64,000 bases of DNA, from positions 5,778 to 69,777 of the forward strand of contig CAZUBO010000002.1 in NCBI GenBank assembly GCA_964618955.1, in the 5' to 3' direction. Of the stretch, positions 21,257 to 31,574 are shown piece after piece. Origin of the DNA: JAKLIH01 sp964618955. Lineage in GTDB: Bacteria; Patescibacteriota; Minisyncoccia; UBA6257; JAKLIH01. Each line of letters opens with the position of its first letter. Positions within the stretch are counted from its first letter, which is position 1. The position numbers were made by a program, and so were the translations under genes. The notes beneath the pieces are model-generated. The model was not told the origin of the DNA. It did not search any database and saw only the letters and a program-made list of their open reading frames with translations.

Positions 21257-21992
21257 TATATCTGAGAATAGTTATGGGCATAAAAAAAGATTAGATTTTA
21301 TTAAGGAGCAGATTATAAAATACTGTTTAACAAATAGTTTGGATGCTTTTAATATTAGAATGTTAGATGTTGGGTGCGGTTCGGGAACTTTAGTAACTTT
21401 ACCTTTAGGGGAAGAAGGATTCAATATCTTGGGAATTGATTTAGATCAAACTTCTATTGATTTTGCTAGAATACAGAATATCTTTAGAAATGTCAGTTTT
21501 GAGAAAAAGACAGTTGAGGAAGTTGAAGGGGAATATGATATAGTACTAGCTTGTGAGATACTAGAACATTTAGAAAGACCAGTTGAATTCTTAAAGACAT
21601 TGAGTTCAAAATTAAAAACTAATGGTATTTTAATTCTAACGACTCCTAATGGATATGGGTGATCAGAGAAGGAAGGAGATTTGGTTAAGTGATTGGGTAA
21701 GAATTTGTTAATTAGAAGAATAATTAATAAATTCAAAAAACATTCACAAGATATTACTTTAAATGAGTCAGATAAGCATTTACAGAAGTTCAGCTATGAA
21801 TTATTACTAAATATCTTTAATGATTCAGGATTGAAAGTTGTTGGTAGTAAGAATGGTCCGGTATTTGGTGGACCAATAATCGAAAGAACTTTTGCAAGAT
21901 TACCGTTATTCAAGAAGACTTCTAATACATTAGGAGATATCTTGCCTTCAAAGATGGCTTTAGTATGATATTTTGTTTTAAAAAAATATTAA
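21243..21992 (+). CDS. SAM-dependent class I methyltransferase
   Basis: 249 aa. The SAM-binding motif I is MLDVGCGSGTLVTLPLG, followed by an acidic end of beta2 (ILGIDLDQ), motif with YDIVLACEILEHLERP, and post-motif GILILTTPNGYG. This is the UbiG/Methyltransf_23-like type common in polysaccharide clusters. Trp codons after the catalytic domain are TGA (YGWSEKEGD, LVKWLGK). The substrate is probably a sugar or lipid-linked intermediate, inferred from context only. Confidence 0.88.
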
Positions 21993-22000
21993 TTTTAAAT

Positions 22001-22774
22001 ATGGATATTAAAAAAGACATACAAAAATTCTGAAATTCAAAACCTTGTGGGACTTTTGGGAATATACCAGAAGAAGCTAGTATTGAATACTTTAATAGAA
22101 TCAAAGAACGCCGATATCGTTTGGAGCCTTTTATCTTAGATATTGCTAAGTTTAGTGAATATACTGACAAGAAGGTACTAGAGATTGGGTGTGGTATTGG
22201 TATGGATGGGATTGAATTTGCTAAGGCTAAAGCTGATTATACTGGAGTTGATCTATCGGACCAGTCTATTTCCTTATGTAAAAGGCATTTTGAGTTGTTT
22301 TCCCAAACTGGGAATATATTAAATATCGATGCTGAGAATTTGCCTTTTCCTGATAATACTTTTGATTTAGTATACTCCTGAGGAGTATTACATCATATAC
22401 CAGATATGCAAAAAAGTATTAATGAAGTTTATAGGGTATTAAAGCCAGGAGGGAAAATTGTTATTATGATATATAACAAATATTCGTTAGTTGGGTTGCA
22501 ACTATACTTGGTTTATGGATTATTGAAGTTTAAGTTTTTCAAGAAATTCAATGATTTGTATTACAATTGCCACGAGAGTGTGGGGACAAAGGCTTTTACT
22601 GATTTAGAGAGTAAAAAAATGTTTAATGCGTTTAATGATTTAAAAGTCTTTAATATTGTAACACCATATGATGTTAGAATTACTAGGAATAGATTCTTAC
22701 CAAGAATATTTCAAAAGTTAGTTCCAAGTCGTTTTGGATTCTTTAAGATAATATTGGGGAATAAAAAAAAATAA
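22001..22774 (+). CDS. SAM-dependent class I methyltransferase
   Basis: 257 aa, a second methyltransferase, unlike the first except in fold. The N-terminus IQKFWNSKPCGTFG is typical of a subgroup of Methyltransf_11 proteins. Motif I is VLEIGCGIGMDGIEFAKA, followed by YTGVDLSDQ, then YSWGVLHHIPDM with the Trp coded by TGA, then RVLKPGGKIVIM. The SWGVLHH motif is normally invariant Trp in this subgroup and supports the code reading. It lies 8 bp after the first methyltransferase. The substrate is unknown. Confidence 0.88.
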
Positions 22775-22775
22775 T

Positions 22776-24578
22776 ATGTTTGTAACAAAGACAAGAATTA
22801 AAAAATTATTGAAAAATCCTTTAGGAGGATTAATGTTTTTAAATCAATTTTTTAAGTCTTTAAAATTAAAGAATTTGAAAATTAAGAATGTTAAATATAT
22901 AGAAAGTGTTTGACATTCATTAATTAATAATTCGGAATTTTTTAATTTTGTTATTGACAATAGTAATCCTTTTGAAGGGAAGGTTAGAATTTTTGATAAG
23001 GAAGTTAGTATTGATGAGATTGATTGGAATCGAGACTATTTTAATAATTTTCCAATAAAGAGGGACTACTATTTTAATTTGAGAGAATGAATAATTAAGA
23101 ATAGTTTTAAAGGTTTTGATATTAAGAATGTTTGGGAATTATCTCGAGGATATTTCTTAATTGATTTGGCTAGTTTATATTACAAGACTAAAGACGAAAA
23201 GTATTTAGAAGAATACCAAAAGATAATACTAGAATGAATTAAACAAAATCCATATTTGTATTCTAGCAATTGAACTAATCCAATGGAAGTAAGTGTAAGA
23301 ATAATTAATTGAATTACTAGTTTTCAAATTATTAATAAGGATGGTGTTAAATTTAATGAAGAATTTTTAAATATTTTTTTCAATCATATGAATTTAAGTT
23401 TTAATTATTTGATTAATAATATTGAAACTTATCCTTTCAAATCAAATCATTATATGATTGATAATTTAGGAATATTGGTTTTGAGTTTGTTTTTGAATTC
23501 GAAAGATAAATGAATTCAAAAAAGCTTTAATAACCTATTGAAGGCTGAGTTCTCGCAATTTGATAGTGATGGGGTTGATTTTGAGAATTCAAGCAATTAC
23601 CAGGTTCTAAAAACAGAGGCTTTAATGATGGCGTTTTTGATGTATAAGCAGAATTTGAATAAGCTAGAGAATGTTATACAGCTTGAAGATAGATATCTAG
23701 AGCAATTAAGTAAGATTTTTGAATTTTCAATTCATTTGTTTAAGAATGAAGGTACTTTTTTGGCTGGTGATAATGACGAAACTGAGGTTTTGAGATTGCC
23801 TTTAAAGGCTAAGTTAGAGAAACTGTATTTAATGATGTTTGGAGATAAGGTTGATTTAAATAATAGCAAGATATATTTTAAGAGTGGTTATGGATTCTTA
23901 AGAAATTCAAAATTCAATATTTTACTCTTAAGAGCTAATAATATTAGGAGTAGTCACTTCCATAATGATTTATTGAGCTTTCAATTAGTATATGGGGGTA
24001 AAGACTTTTTTATTGATAGTAATACTTTTAATTACAATACGGATAAAGAGAAGAGGGTATCATACTTAAGAACTCAGAGCCATAATACTTGCTTTGTGAA
24101 TAATATTGAACAAAGTAGGATTGAAGCTAATGATGCATTCTTAAGGAATAAATCTGTAAGATCAATATGCAAGAAGTCTAACGTATCGAGTACTCGAGAT
24201 GAGATGACTTTAGAAACTAAATACAATAATTTTTCACATTTGAGATCTTTGATATTTAATAAAGAACAGAACAAATTAAGTATTTTTGATACTTTCAATG
24301 GGAAAGTAAAATCTATTGAATGAAATTTGTTTTGTCCTAAAGAAGTTAAGGTATACAATAATTTAACTTTGAAGAATGTTTTGATTTTAGAGAATGATGG
24401 CTTAAAATTAATTTTGGAATTACCAGAGACTTTGAGTTACACTTTGAATAATGCTTTTGTATCTCCGAGATACAATACTGAAGAGATTGGAACTAATATA
24501 AAATTAAAATTTGAAAATAAAAATAATATATCAAACTTATCATTTCAAATTGTTATCAAAGAAAATTATTTAAATTAA
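22776..24578 (+). CDS. Heparinase II/III-like protein
   Basis: 600 aa with the two-part architecture of the heparinase II/III family. The N-terminal alpha/alpha-toroid includes WELSRGYFLIDLA and LLKAEFSQFDSDGVDFENSSNYQ, near the catalytic Asn/Tyr region. The C-terminal beta-sandwich includes SSHFHNDLLSFQLVYGGKDFFIDSN. In the family these are polysaccharide lyases, and in biosynthetic operons such as this one they are usually of unproven role. No signal peptide is visible, so it may act inside the cell. Many Trp are TGA, so a standard-code scan would see only the middle part. Confidence 0.87.
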
Positions 24579-24582
24579 ATGT

Positions 24583-25782
24583 ATGAAGATATTAATTTAT
24601 AGTCAATACTTCTATCCAGAGACTAATGCTCCAGCTAATCGTTTAAACGATATGGCTAGGTATTTAGCTAAAGGGAACAAGGTTTCGATTTTGACTGGAT
24701 TTCCGAATCATCCTTTAGGAAGAATGATTGGGGAATACAAAATGAAATGATTAATGAAGGATACGGTTGAAGACATGGATGTTTATAGAAGTTTTTTGAT
24801 TATTCCGAGGAAGACAAATTCAAAAATATATAGATATCTAAATTACTTTAGTTTTGCTTTTTCAAGTTTTTTGAATTTGTTTAGAATTGAAAAGCCTGAT
24901 TTAATGATTGTAACTAGTCCACCAATAAGTGTTTTAATCTTAGGATATATTTATGCTAAGATAAGGCATATACCATTAGTTATTGACTTAAGAGATTTAT
25001 GACCTGAAGCAGCTATAAGTCTAAAGGTAGTTAAGAAGGGATTCGTTATTAATTGCTTAGAAAAATTAGTTGCTAAAGCATATATGTATTCTAAAAATAT
25101 AATTATCAATACTGAAGCCTTTAGGGACGCTTTGGTTAGTAAGTACGAGATTATGAATTCTAAGATTACATACATTCCTAATGGATTTGATATTGAAGGG
25201 AATTTAGAATTCAAAAAAGAATTTGTTGATGAGGGGGAATTCAAAATCTTTTATTCGGGATTGTTTGGTTGAGCTCAGAATGTTGATTTGATTATTGAGA
25301 CAGCTAAGATCTTTAAAGACAAAGGTTCTTTAGTTAAATTTGTTTTGATTGGTGATGGGCCTTTGAAGGAAGCTTTGAAAGACAAAGCTTTGAAGTATCA
25401 TTTAAATAACTTAGAGATTCTTGATTATCAAAAGAAAGATAATTTGTTCAAGATAATCAGTGAATGTAACTTAGGATTAATAACTTATGAATTAAATGAT
25501 ACTTTTCGTAAGAATATTCCTTCAAAGATCTTTGACTATATGTTTTTAGAGAAGCCGGTAATAATAAACTTAGAGGGGGAAGCTTCAAGAATAATAGAAG
25601 ATGGTAAGTTTGGATTCTGTTATGAAACTAATGATCCTGCTAAGTTATGTAATAGAATTGAAGAGATTCTAACCACTATGGATTTAAAGACTAGAGGTAA
25701 TAATGGCTTTGAATATTTGAAGGCCAATTTCGATAAGAAGGAATTACTTAAAAGATTAGATAAGATATTAGAAGTTGAATAA
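24583..25782 (+). CDS. Family 4 glycosyltransferase (WbuB-like)
   Basis: 399 aa, GT-B fold. The N-terminus MKILIYSQYFYPETNAPANRL and motif LVIDLRDLWPEA identify the WbuB/colanic-acid GT4 type, and the W of DLWPE is TGA. The donor-binding domain shows YSGLFGWAQN, VLIGDGPLKEAL and IPSKIFDYMFLEKPVI. It is the last gene of the polysaccharide operon and ends at a terminator before tRNA-Leu. It would add one sugar, from a UDP-HexNAc type donor in characterised relatives. That specificity is inference here. Confidence 0.9.
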
Positions 25783-25784
25783 TT

Positions 25785-25815
25785 AAAAACATCGGTTTAA
25801 TAACCGATGTTTTTG
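25785..25815 (+). terminator. Intrinsic terminator of the polysaccharide operon
   Basis: Stem AAAACATCGGTT / AACCGATGTTTT with loop TAAT and a T-rich tail. Confidence 0.87.
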
Positions 25816-25819
25816 TTTG

Positions 25820-25902
25820 TGCCCAGGGAGGGACTCGAACCCACACTGGTATTAACCAAAAGGATTTTAAGTCCTTCGCGTCTACCATTCCGCCACCTGG
25901 GC
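25820..25902 (-). tRNA. tRNA-Leu (anticodon TAA)
   Basis: Minus strand class II tRNA: acceptor GCCCAGG / CCTGGGC, anticodon loop CTTAAAA (TAA), a variable arm (TTGGTTAATACCAG) and T loop GGTTCGAGTCC. CCA is not encoded. Confidence 0.93.
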
Positions 25903-26021
25903 ATTTATGTATTAAATCTACCAAATTTTTTTTAAAAAATCAACTGTTTGGAATTATTCAAAAGCTATTGTATTTTTTTTAATTTTTAGTTACAATATAT
26001 TTAATAAATTAAAATATATGT

Positions 26022-27044
26022 ATGGATGTTTTGTATTATCTAAATGTATTTTGAAATAACAATATTGTTCAAGGTTTGATGGCAATCTTGGGAGCTATTG
26101 TTTTAGCTTTTGTAATTGATTATTTAATTTGATTCTATGTTAAGAAGTTTACAACTAGAACCCATACTCATATTGATGATTTCTTAGTGAATGTTTTAAC
26201 AACACCAATACATTGGATAATTATAATCTTAGGAGCCAAGAAAGCTTTTTTGAAGATCTTTAATATTGTATTAACAAAGAATGTTGACCTATACTATCGT
26301 ATTGCGATTATAGTTTTAATAGCTTATGTGATATCTAGATTATTATCATTCTTTATTGGCCATTGATTAAAGGTTCAAAAGCAAACTAAAAAAATACCAC
26401 AATACATTAGTAATATAGTAGGAGTGGTTGTATTTTTAATTGCTTTGATGGTTGTAATGACAATGCTGAAGATATCTATAGCTCCATTACTAACCAGTTT
26501 TGGTATTGCTGGAGTTTTGATTGGTTTATCATTACAAAATACCTTGGTGAATTTTATTGCTGGATTGAAGATAATATCAGAAGAGAAGATTAAAATTGGA
26601 GATTTTATTGATGATGGCGTTAGTATTAAAGGCGTAGTAGAAGATATGAGTTTGAATTCAACTAAAATAAGAAATTTGAATAATAATATCATTATTGTTC
26701 CTAATTCAAAGATATCAGATAATCCAATAACTAATTATTCTAGGAATGATAGCAAGATTAGAGTAGTAGTTCCTATAACCTTGGTTATTGATAAGCCTTT
26801 AGTCGAGATGAAGAAGAAGTTAAATTCAATTGTTTTAGAAGTATTTGAAAGCATGGAAGGGATTGATAAGAAGCATGTTCCAGAAGTTTGAATAATCAAT
26901 GCTGGACAAGCTAGTTCTATGACTCAGCCAACAGCTACTTTTAATGTCTTAATTACAGTAGTAAGTTACAAATATCAATTTGGAGTAGCTGATGCGATAT
27001 TAGAGAAGGTTAGTAAAACATTTTGAAAGTATCAACATGAATAA
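26022..27044 (+). CDS. MscS-family mechanosensitive channel
   Basis: 340 aa. Four hydrophobic helices fill the first ~170 residues. The pore-lining helix motif GIAGVLIGLSLQNTLVNFIAGLKI and the beta-domain segment IKIGDFIDD...GVVEDMSLNSTKIR...IIVPNSKI follow, all diagnostic of MscS. It releases osmolytes on hypo-osmotic shock. The last 8 bp overlap the first pilin gene, so pilin 1 is translated from the same message. TGA-coded Trp occur throughout (VFWNNN, YLIWFY, GHWLK, FWKYQHE). Confidence 0.93.
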
Positions 27045-28278
27045 ATTCAAACAAAGTTTTACATTAGTAGAATTAATGATAGTAATAGCAATCTTAGCAA
27101 TATTATCTGCTATTGTAATTTTTGCATTAAACCCAGCCAGACTCTTTGATAACTTTAGAGATTCAAAAAGAGTAACTGATATATCTAGTATTAACAAAGC
27201 TATTGTATTCATGGAATCTTGAAATCAATCAGGTATTACCTATGGTACTACAACTAATGTATATATCTCTCTACCTGATTCAAGTTCTACTTGTAGCTCT
27301 TACACACTTCCAACTCTTCCTACTGGATATACATATTACTGTTCTAATGCTACAAACTACAAGAATACTGATGGAACTGGTTGAATACCTATCAACTTTA
27401 CAGTAGAAGGATCTAATAGATATCTATCAAGTCTACCAGTAGATCCAGTCAATAACAATTCTTTCTTCTATACCTACTATTCAGGAGGATCATATGAATT
27501 AACTGCAATACTAGCTAATCCCAATAAGAACTCTATTGATGACGAAGGAAGTCTTACATCAACCTTTGAGATTGGTAGTCCTAACCGAACATGGAATACA
27601 CCGCTACAGAGGGATAAAGGATTGGTACTATACTACAATTTCAATGAAGCAAGTGGCAATGCGCAAGATATGTCGGGGAATGGATATACAGGAACTCTTA
27701 ACGGGCCGGTCAGACAAACATTAGTTGGAACTGATCAATCGATGTATTACGATGCCAGTTCCTCAGATTATATCTCAACTCCTAGTTTTGCAATTCCTAA
27801 TACGGGGATATTGACGATAGAGGCGTGGATGAAGAGTGTGGGTGCGGATAAGTATCAGTTTATATTAAGTGATGCATCTTATAATGAAATGTCTGGTTTT
27901 ATATATATGGATAGACCAGTTAATACTAATAGTCTTTTGTATCTGTATGCCAACGGAACAGTATCGGCAGAGTCTTTGTTTACTAACTTCTTTCAAAGTT
28001 TAGACAATCAATGACTCCATATAGTTATAGTTTGTGATTATACAAATAAAATAGGAAAAGCGTATAGAAATGGGGTTCAATTTGGAACTACTCAAAATCT
28101 TACTGGTGTGCCCGTATTTCCTTCGGTTGGTAGAGTTAAATATATTGGCGCATATAGTAGTGGCGCTTATAAAATCACCGATGGTTCTCTTGATGAAGTA
28201 AGAATATATAATAGGGGATTGAGTGCGGAGGAGATATCAGCCCAGTATACCTCGACAAAAGGCCATTATGGCTACTAA
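27037..28278 (+). CDS. Type IV pilin-like protein with C-terminal LamG-type domain (copy 1)
   Basis: 413-aa secreted pilin. The type III prepilin signal has the form MNKFKQS|FTLVELMIVIAIL, with Ser instead of Gly at -1 and Glu at +5, then the N-terminal helix and NPARLFDNFRDSKR. A variable middle contains two Cys (STCSSY, YYCSN). From residue ~198 a concanavalin-like LamG_3-type domain follows (GLVLYYNFNEASGN, YISTPSFAI, DGSLDEVRIYNRGLSAEEI), which in other proteins binds glycans. Trp codons mix TGG and TGA. The C-terminal half is slightly richer in G+C than the other copies. Its start overlaps mscS. Three further copies at 31.6, 36.6 and 63.6 kb share a nearly identical first ~180 bp. Confidence 0.92.
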
Positions 28279-28338
28279 ATAGGCCTTTTGAAGGCTAATT
28301 TAGCTAGTAAATACGTTGGTTTTTAAGGCTTAAATTGG

Positions 28339-28366
28339 AAATACCCTAGTAAATACTAGGGTATTT
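28339..28366 (+). terminator. Hairpin after pilin copy 1
   Basis: Stem AAATACCCTAG / CTAGGGTATTT with loop TAAATA. The tail is only weakly T-rich, so it is a probable rather than sure terminator. Confidence 0.6.
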
Positions 28367-28386
28367 CAATTTTAGCCTGTTTTTAG

Positions 28387-28395
28387 TTATCCACA
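28387..28395 (+). promoter_or_regulatory. Consensus DnaA box upstream of the 3D-domain gene
   Basis: TTATCCACA, matching the DnaA-box consensus, lies 8 bp before the -35 hexamer at 28403. It is single and far from the replication origin, so it may regulate the promoter or be chance. Confidence 0.45.
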
Positions 28396-28402
28396 GACCC
28401 TA

Positions 28403-28431
28403 TTGACTCTGAAAAGGGGGTATGGTATAAT
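28403..28431 (+). promoter_or_regulatory. Near-consensus sigma70 promoter
   Basis: TTGACT, exactly 17 bp, then TATAAT. It is the best promoter in the window and drives the 3D-domain protein gene. Confidence 0.85.
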
Positions 28432-28448
28432 ATACCTATCTTTCAGCA

Positions 28449-29000
28449 ATGAAAGATTTTTTAACTATTATGGATACAGGCGGGGGTTCAAAAGCTAAAT
28501 TGAACCTTACATCCAGTAAAATCTGATCACTATTCATTAACAAGCGTAAAAGCTTATTAATGGTAGCGTGTATGGGTTTATTCTTAAACCTAGGTCAAGC
28601 TGGATTTTTATCTCTTAACGAAGCGTCATCTGTAGTTGTTCCTTTCCAAAGCGGTTATTCCTACAATGCTTTATTCTTAAAGCCTGTTGGAACTCAACCC
28701 AAGAATACCTCACCAGTTAAAATAAAAGTAACAATCACGGCCTATTCTTCTACAATTGAACAATGCGATAACGATCCTTTCGTTACTGCATCTGGTCATC
28801 CGGTTGAAGAGGGTATCATTGCTGCTAACTTCTTGCCTTTTGATACAAGAGTTAGAATCCCGGCAATCTACGGTGATAGAGTATTCGTTGTGAAGGACAG
28901 GATGAACCAAAAGTATAACAATAGAGTAGACGTTTGATTTGGTGATACAAAAGAAGCAATAGACTTTGGTGTCAAATCAACGTTTATCGAAATATTTTAA
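28449..29000 (+). CDS. 3D-domain (resuscitation/lytic-transglycosylase-like) secreted protein
   Basis: About 183 aa from ATG 28449; ATG 28470 is in frame and equally possible given the promoter position. It has a hydrophobic signal segment (SLLMVACMGLFLNLGQAGFL) and then a C-terminal 3D domain: VTITAYSSTIEQCDND, TASGHPVEEGIIAANFLPFDTRVRIPAIYG, VVKDRMNQKYNNRVDVWFGDTKEAIDFG. The three conserved Asp of 3D domains are present, and one Trp is TGA. In Stationary-phase survival and MltA-like proteins this double-psi barrel cleaves or binds peptidoglycan. It is monocistronic, with a strong promoter and terminator. Confidence 0.88.
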
Positions 29001-29005
29001 AAAAG

Positions 29006-29040
29006 AAAGCCAACCTGAAAGGGTTGGTTTTTCTTTTAAA
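29006..29040 (+). terminator. Intrinsic terminator after the 3D-domain gene
   Basis: Stem AAAGCCAACC / GGTTGGTTTTT with loop TGAAAGG and a long T-rich tail. Confidence 0.87.
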
Positions 29041-29095
29041 AAATACTTTTAATTTTTTGTTTTTTGTGATATACTTTAGTAATAAACACATTATC

Positions 29096-29803
29096 ATGTT
29101 AACAACTTTAGGAATTGTATTGAGTAAAAAAGATGTTGGAGAATACGATAGAGAGTATTGTTTTTTTACAAAGAATTATGGTAAAATAAAACTAATAGCA
29201 AAGTCGGTAAGAAAGCCATTATCGAAATTAAGCGGACAATTAGAACCACCGTCTTTGATTGAAGTTGTATTTGTACCGAACAATGATAAGGGATTGATTA
29301 CTACAGCATTAGTTAAAAAGAATTATTTAAAAGTTCGAAGAATACTAGAAAAACAAAAGACATACAATACTATAGTAAGAACTATTGAAGAATTAACTGA
29401 ATACAAACACAAGGATTTAATAATGTGAGGATTATTAAAAAATACAATTGATAATTTAAATAATTATGAATGGAAGTTAATTGAAATTGATTTTCTGGCA
29501 AAATTCTTGAAAGTCTTAGGATTCTCACCGAATGTTGAACATTGTATTAAATGCCAAAGGAAAATTTTAAATGAAGTTAATATATATTTTGATAATGAAC
29601 ATTGGGGATTCTGTTGTGAGAAATGCAAAAATATTAAGAATGAAAAAGTAACATTACAAGTTTTTAAGATTCTATCAATTTTATTAACATTACCTTTAAA
29701 AGAGATTTTGAATAGGGAATTGGATGAGCCAATATTAATTCAATACAAAAAAATACAGAGTTTGTTAAATAAGTATTTAAAACAAATAAAAAAATATTTT
29801 TAA
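29096..29803 (+). CDS. recO: DNA repair protein RecO
   Basis: 235 aa, recombination mediator that loads RecA with RecR. It has an N-terminal OB fold (TTLGIVLSKKDVGEYDREYCFFTKNYGKI, with the family's KGARR-like segment as AKSVRKPLSKLSGQLEP), a helical middle and a C4 zinc finger CIKCQRK...CCEKCKN. The start 29096 gives the family-typical N-terminus; a longer upstream frame is hydrophobic read-through of the leader. One TGA-coded Trp occurs at MWGLLKN. It is followed after 10 bp by an unknown surface protein gene. Confidence 0.9.
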
Positions 29804-29813
29804 AAAATACAAT

Positions 29814-31547
29814 ATGGGAATAAAAAATAGCCAAAACAAATTGTTTGCTTTAGGAATGATCACAACTATTATTCTAATAGTTGGAGGATATTTTGCTTGA
29901 AAACTACTAACTCCTGGGAGTGTGAATTTTTCAATTGAAAGTCCTAAAGAGATTAAGTCAGGCGAGACACAAAAGATTAAATTCATTTGTGAGAATAATA
30001 CCAGACTAATTTTAGCTAATTCCCAAATTAAAATTAAATTACCAGACAATGCTTTTGATATTGATTACAGTCAAACTCCAACAATACTGTTAGGAGACGT
30101 AGCTCCAAAAGAAAAGATTGAAAAAGAAATTGAAGTAGTCTTCTATGGAGTTACGGGAGACAAGCCAAAGATTGAAGCTTCATTTGAATACAAGCCTCAA
30201 GGATTCTCTTCAGTCTTTAAAAAAGACCAAGACTTTAGTATGTTGATTAATGGTTCAAGTATTAGTTTGAACATTACTAATCCAAACCAAGTTTTGCCAG
30301 AGACTCCTTTTGATATGGGGATTGCTTGAACCAATCAAGCTAAAAAAGATTTTGAGAATTTGGTAGTAAAGATTAATTACCCAGCAGAATTTAATTTCAA
30401 TTCAAGCGATCAAGAAGCTATAAGAACTGATAATACTTTTGATTTAGGTTTTGTTAGATCGTTTGAGCAGGGGAATATCAATCTTTCTGGATTCATGAAT
30501 AGCCAAGGAGGAGAGAATAAGAAATTCGAAGTTTTGATAGGGATAGAATTAAAAGACATGAAGAAATTCTTTGTAATTAATAAATCGGAATCAGTAGTAT
30601 CGTTAGTAAGTAATCCTTTGAGTTTAAACGTAAAGGTTAATGATGTAAGTACTTATTCAGCTAGTATTGGCGAGATGCTGCATGTAAGTTTGGATTACAA
30701 GAATAACTATAATGTGCCTTTGAATAATATGGTATTAAAAGTTGTATTTGATGGTACATATTTTGATTACAAAAAGTTAATACCTAATAAAGGATATTTT
30801 ACTTTTGGTAATAAAACTATTACTTGGAATGAAGTCCAAATACCAGAATTAGCAACACTAAATCCAGGAGAAGGGGGAAATATTGAATTCTCAATACCAG
30901 TAACTGATAAATTCAATGTAAAGACATATGCTGATAAGAATTTGAAATTGAATATCAATGCTATAATAGAAAGCTTAACACCAGTTCAGGGATTGGATGT
31001 AAATTCTAAAGTCAAAGCTAGTAGTAGCGCTATGGTGAAATTAAATGCCGATATGAATGTAGAAATTACTGGATTCTTTACTGACAACAAAACTACAATA
31101 AGCAATTGTGGAAGCTTACCTTTAAAGGTTGGCCAGAAAACTTGTTATACCGTACATATGAAGATTAAGAATTATTTGAATGATGTAAATAATATATTGA
31201 TTACTACTGACTTACCTTACTATGCAAACTATACTAATAAATTCACAACAAGTTATAGCAATGCTGATTTTACTTTCGATACGTTTTCAAAGAAATTGAT
31301 TTGGAAGCTAGATAGTTTACCAGCTAATTCCGGAGTAATTACAAAACCTTATGAATTAGTATTCCAAGTAGAAGTAGCTCCGACAACAAATGAAGCAAAT
31401 TCAGCTATTCCGATTATAAATTCAACGAGTATGTCAGCTACTGATTCATTCACTCAGAATAAGATTAGTAAGACTTACAAAGAATTAATGTCAAATAATA
31501 TCGGGGATGCATTAACTAATTCGGGATATGGCAGAGTAACTGAATAA
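29814..31547 (+). CDS. Membrane-anchored surface protein with repeated Ig-like/DUF11-type domains
   Basis: 577 aa. One N-terminal membrane helix (MITTIILIVGGYFAWKLL) is followed only by extracytoplasmic beta-rich sequence. Segments such as ESPKEIKSGETQKIKFICENNTR, LLGDVAPKEKIEKEIEV, and later YSASIGEMLHVSLDYKNNYNVPLNNM...ITWNEVQIPELATLNPGEGGNIEFSI and VGQKTCYTVHMKIKNYLNDVNNILI look like successive Ig-like CARDB/DUF11 units (I count three or four). There is no catalytic motif. It is probably a stalk or envelope scaffold. It directly precedes pilin copy 2 (27 bp), which may mean a joint surface structure, but the pairing could be chance. Confidence 0.75.
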
Positions 31548-31574
31548 TATATATTAAAGATTAAAAAAAACAAT

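Noticed and set aside
29024..29095. Longer N-terminus of RecO
   Set aside because: The added residues are hydrophobic read-through of the terminator tail and promoter; the family start matches 29096.
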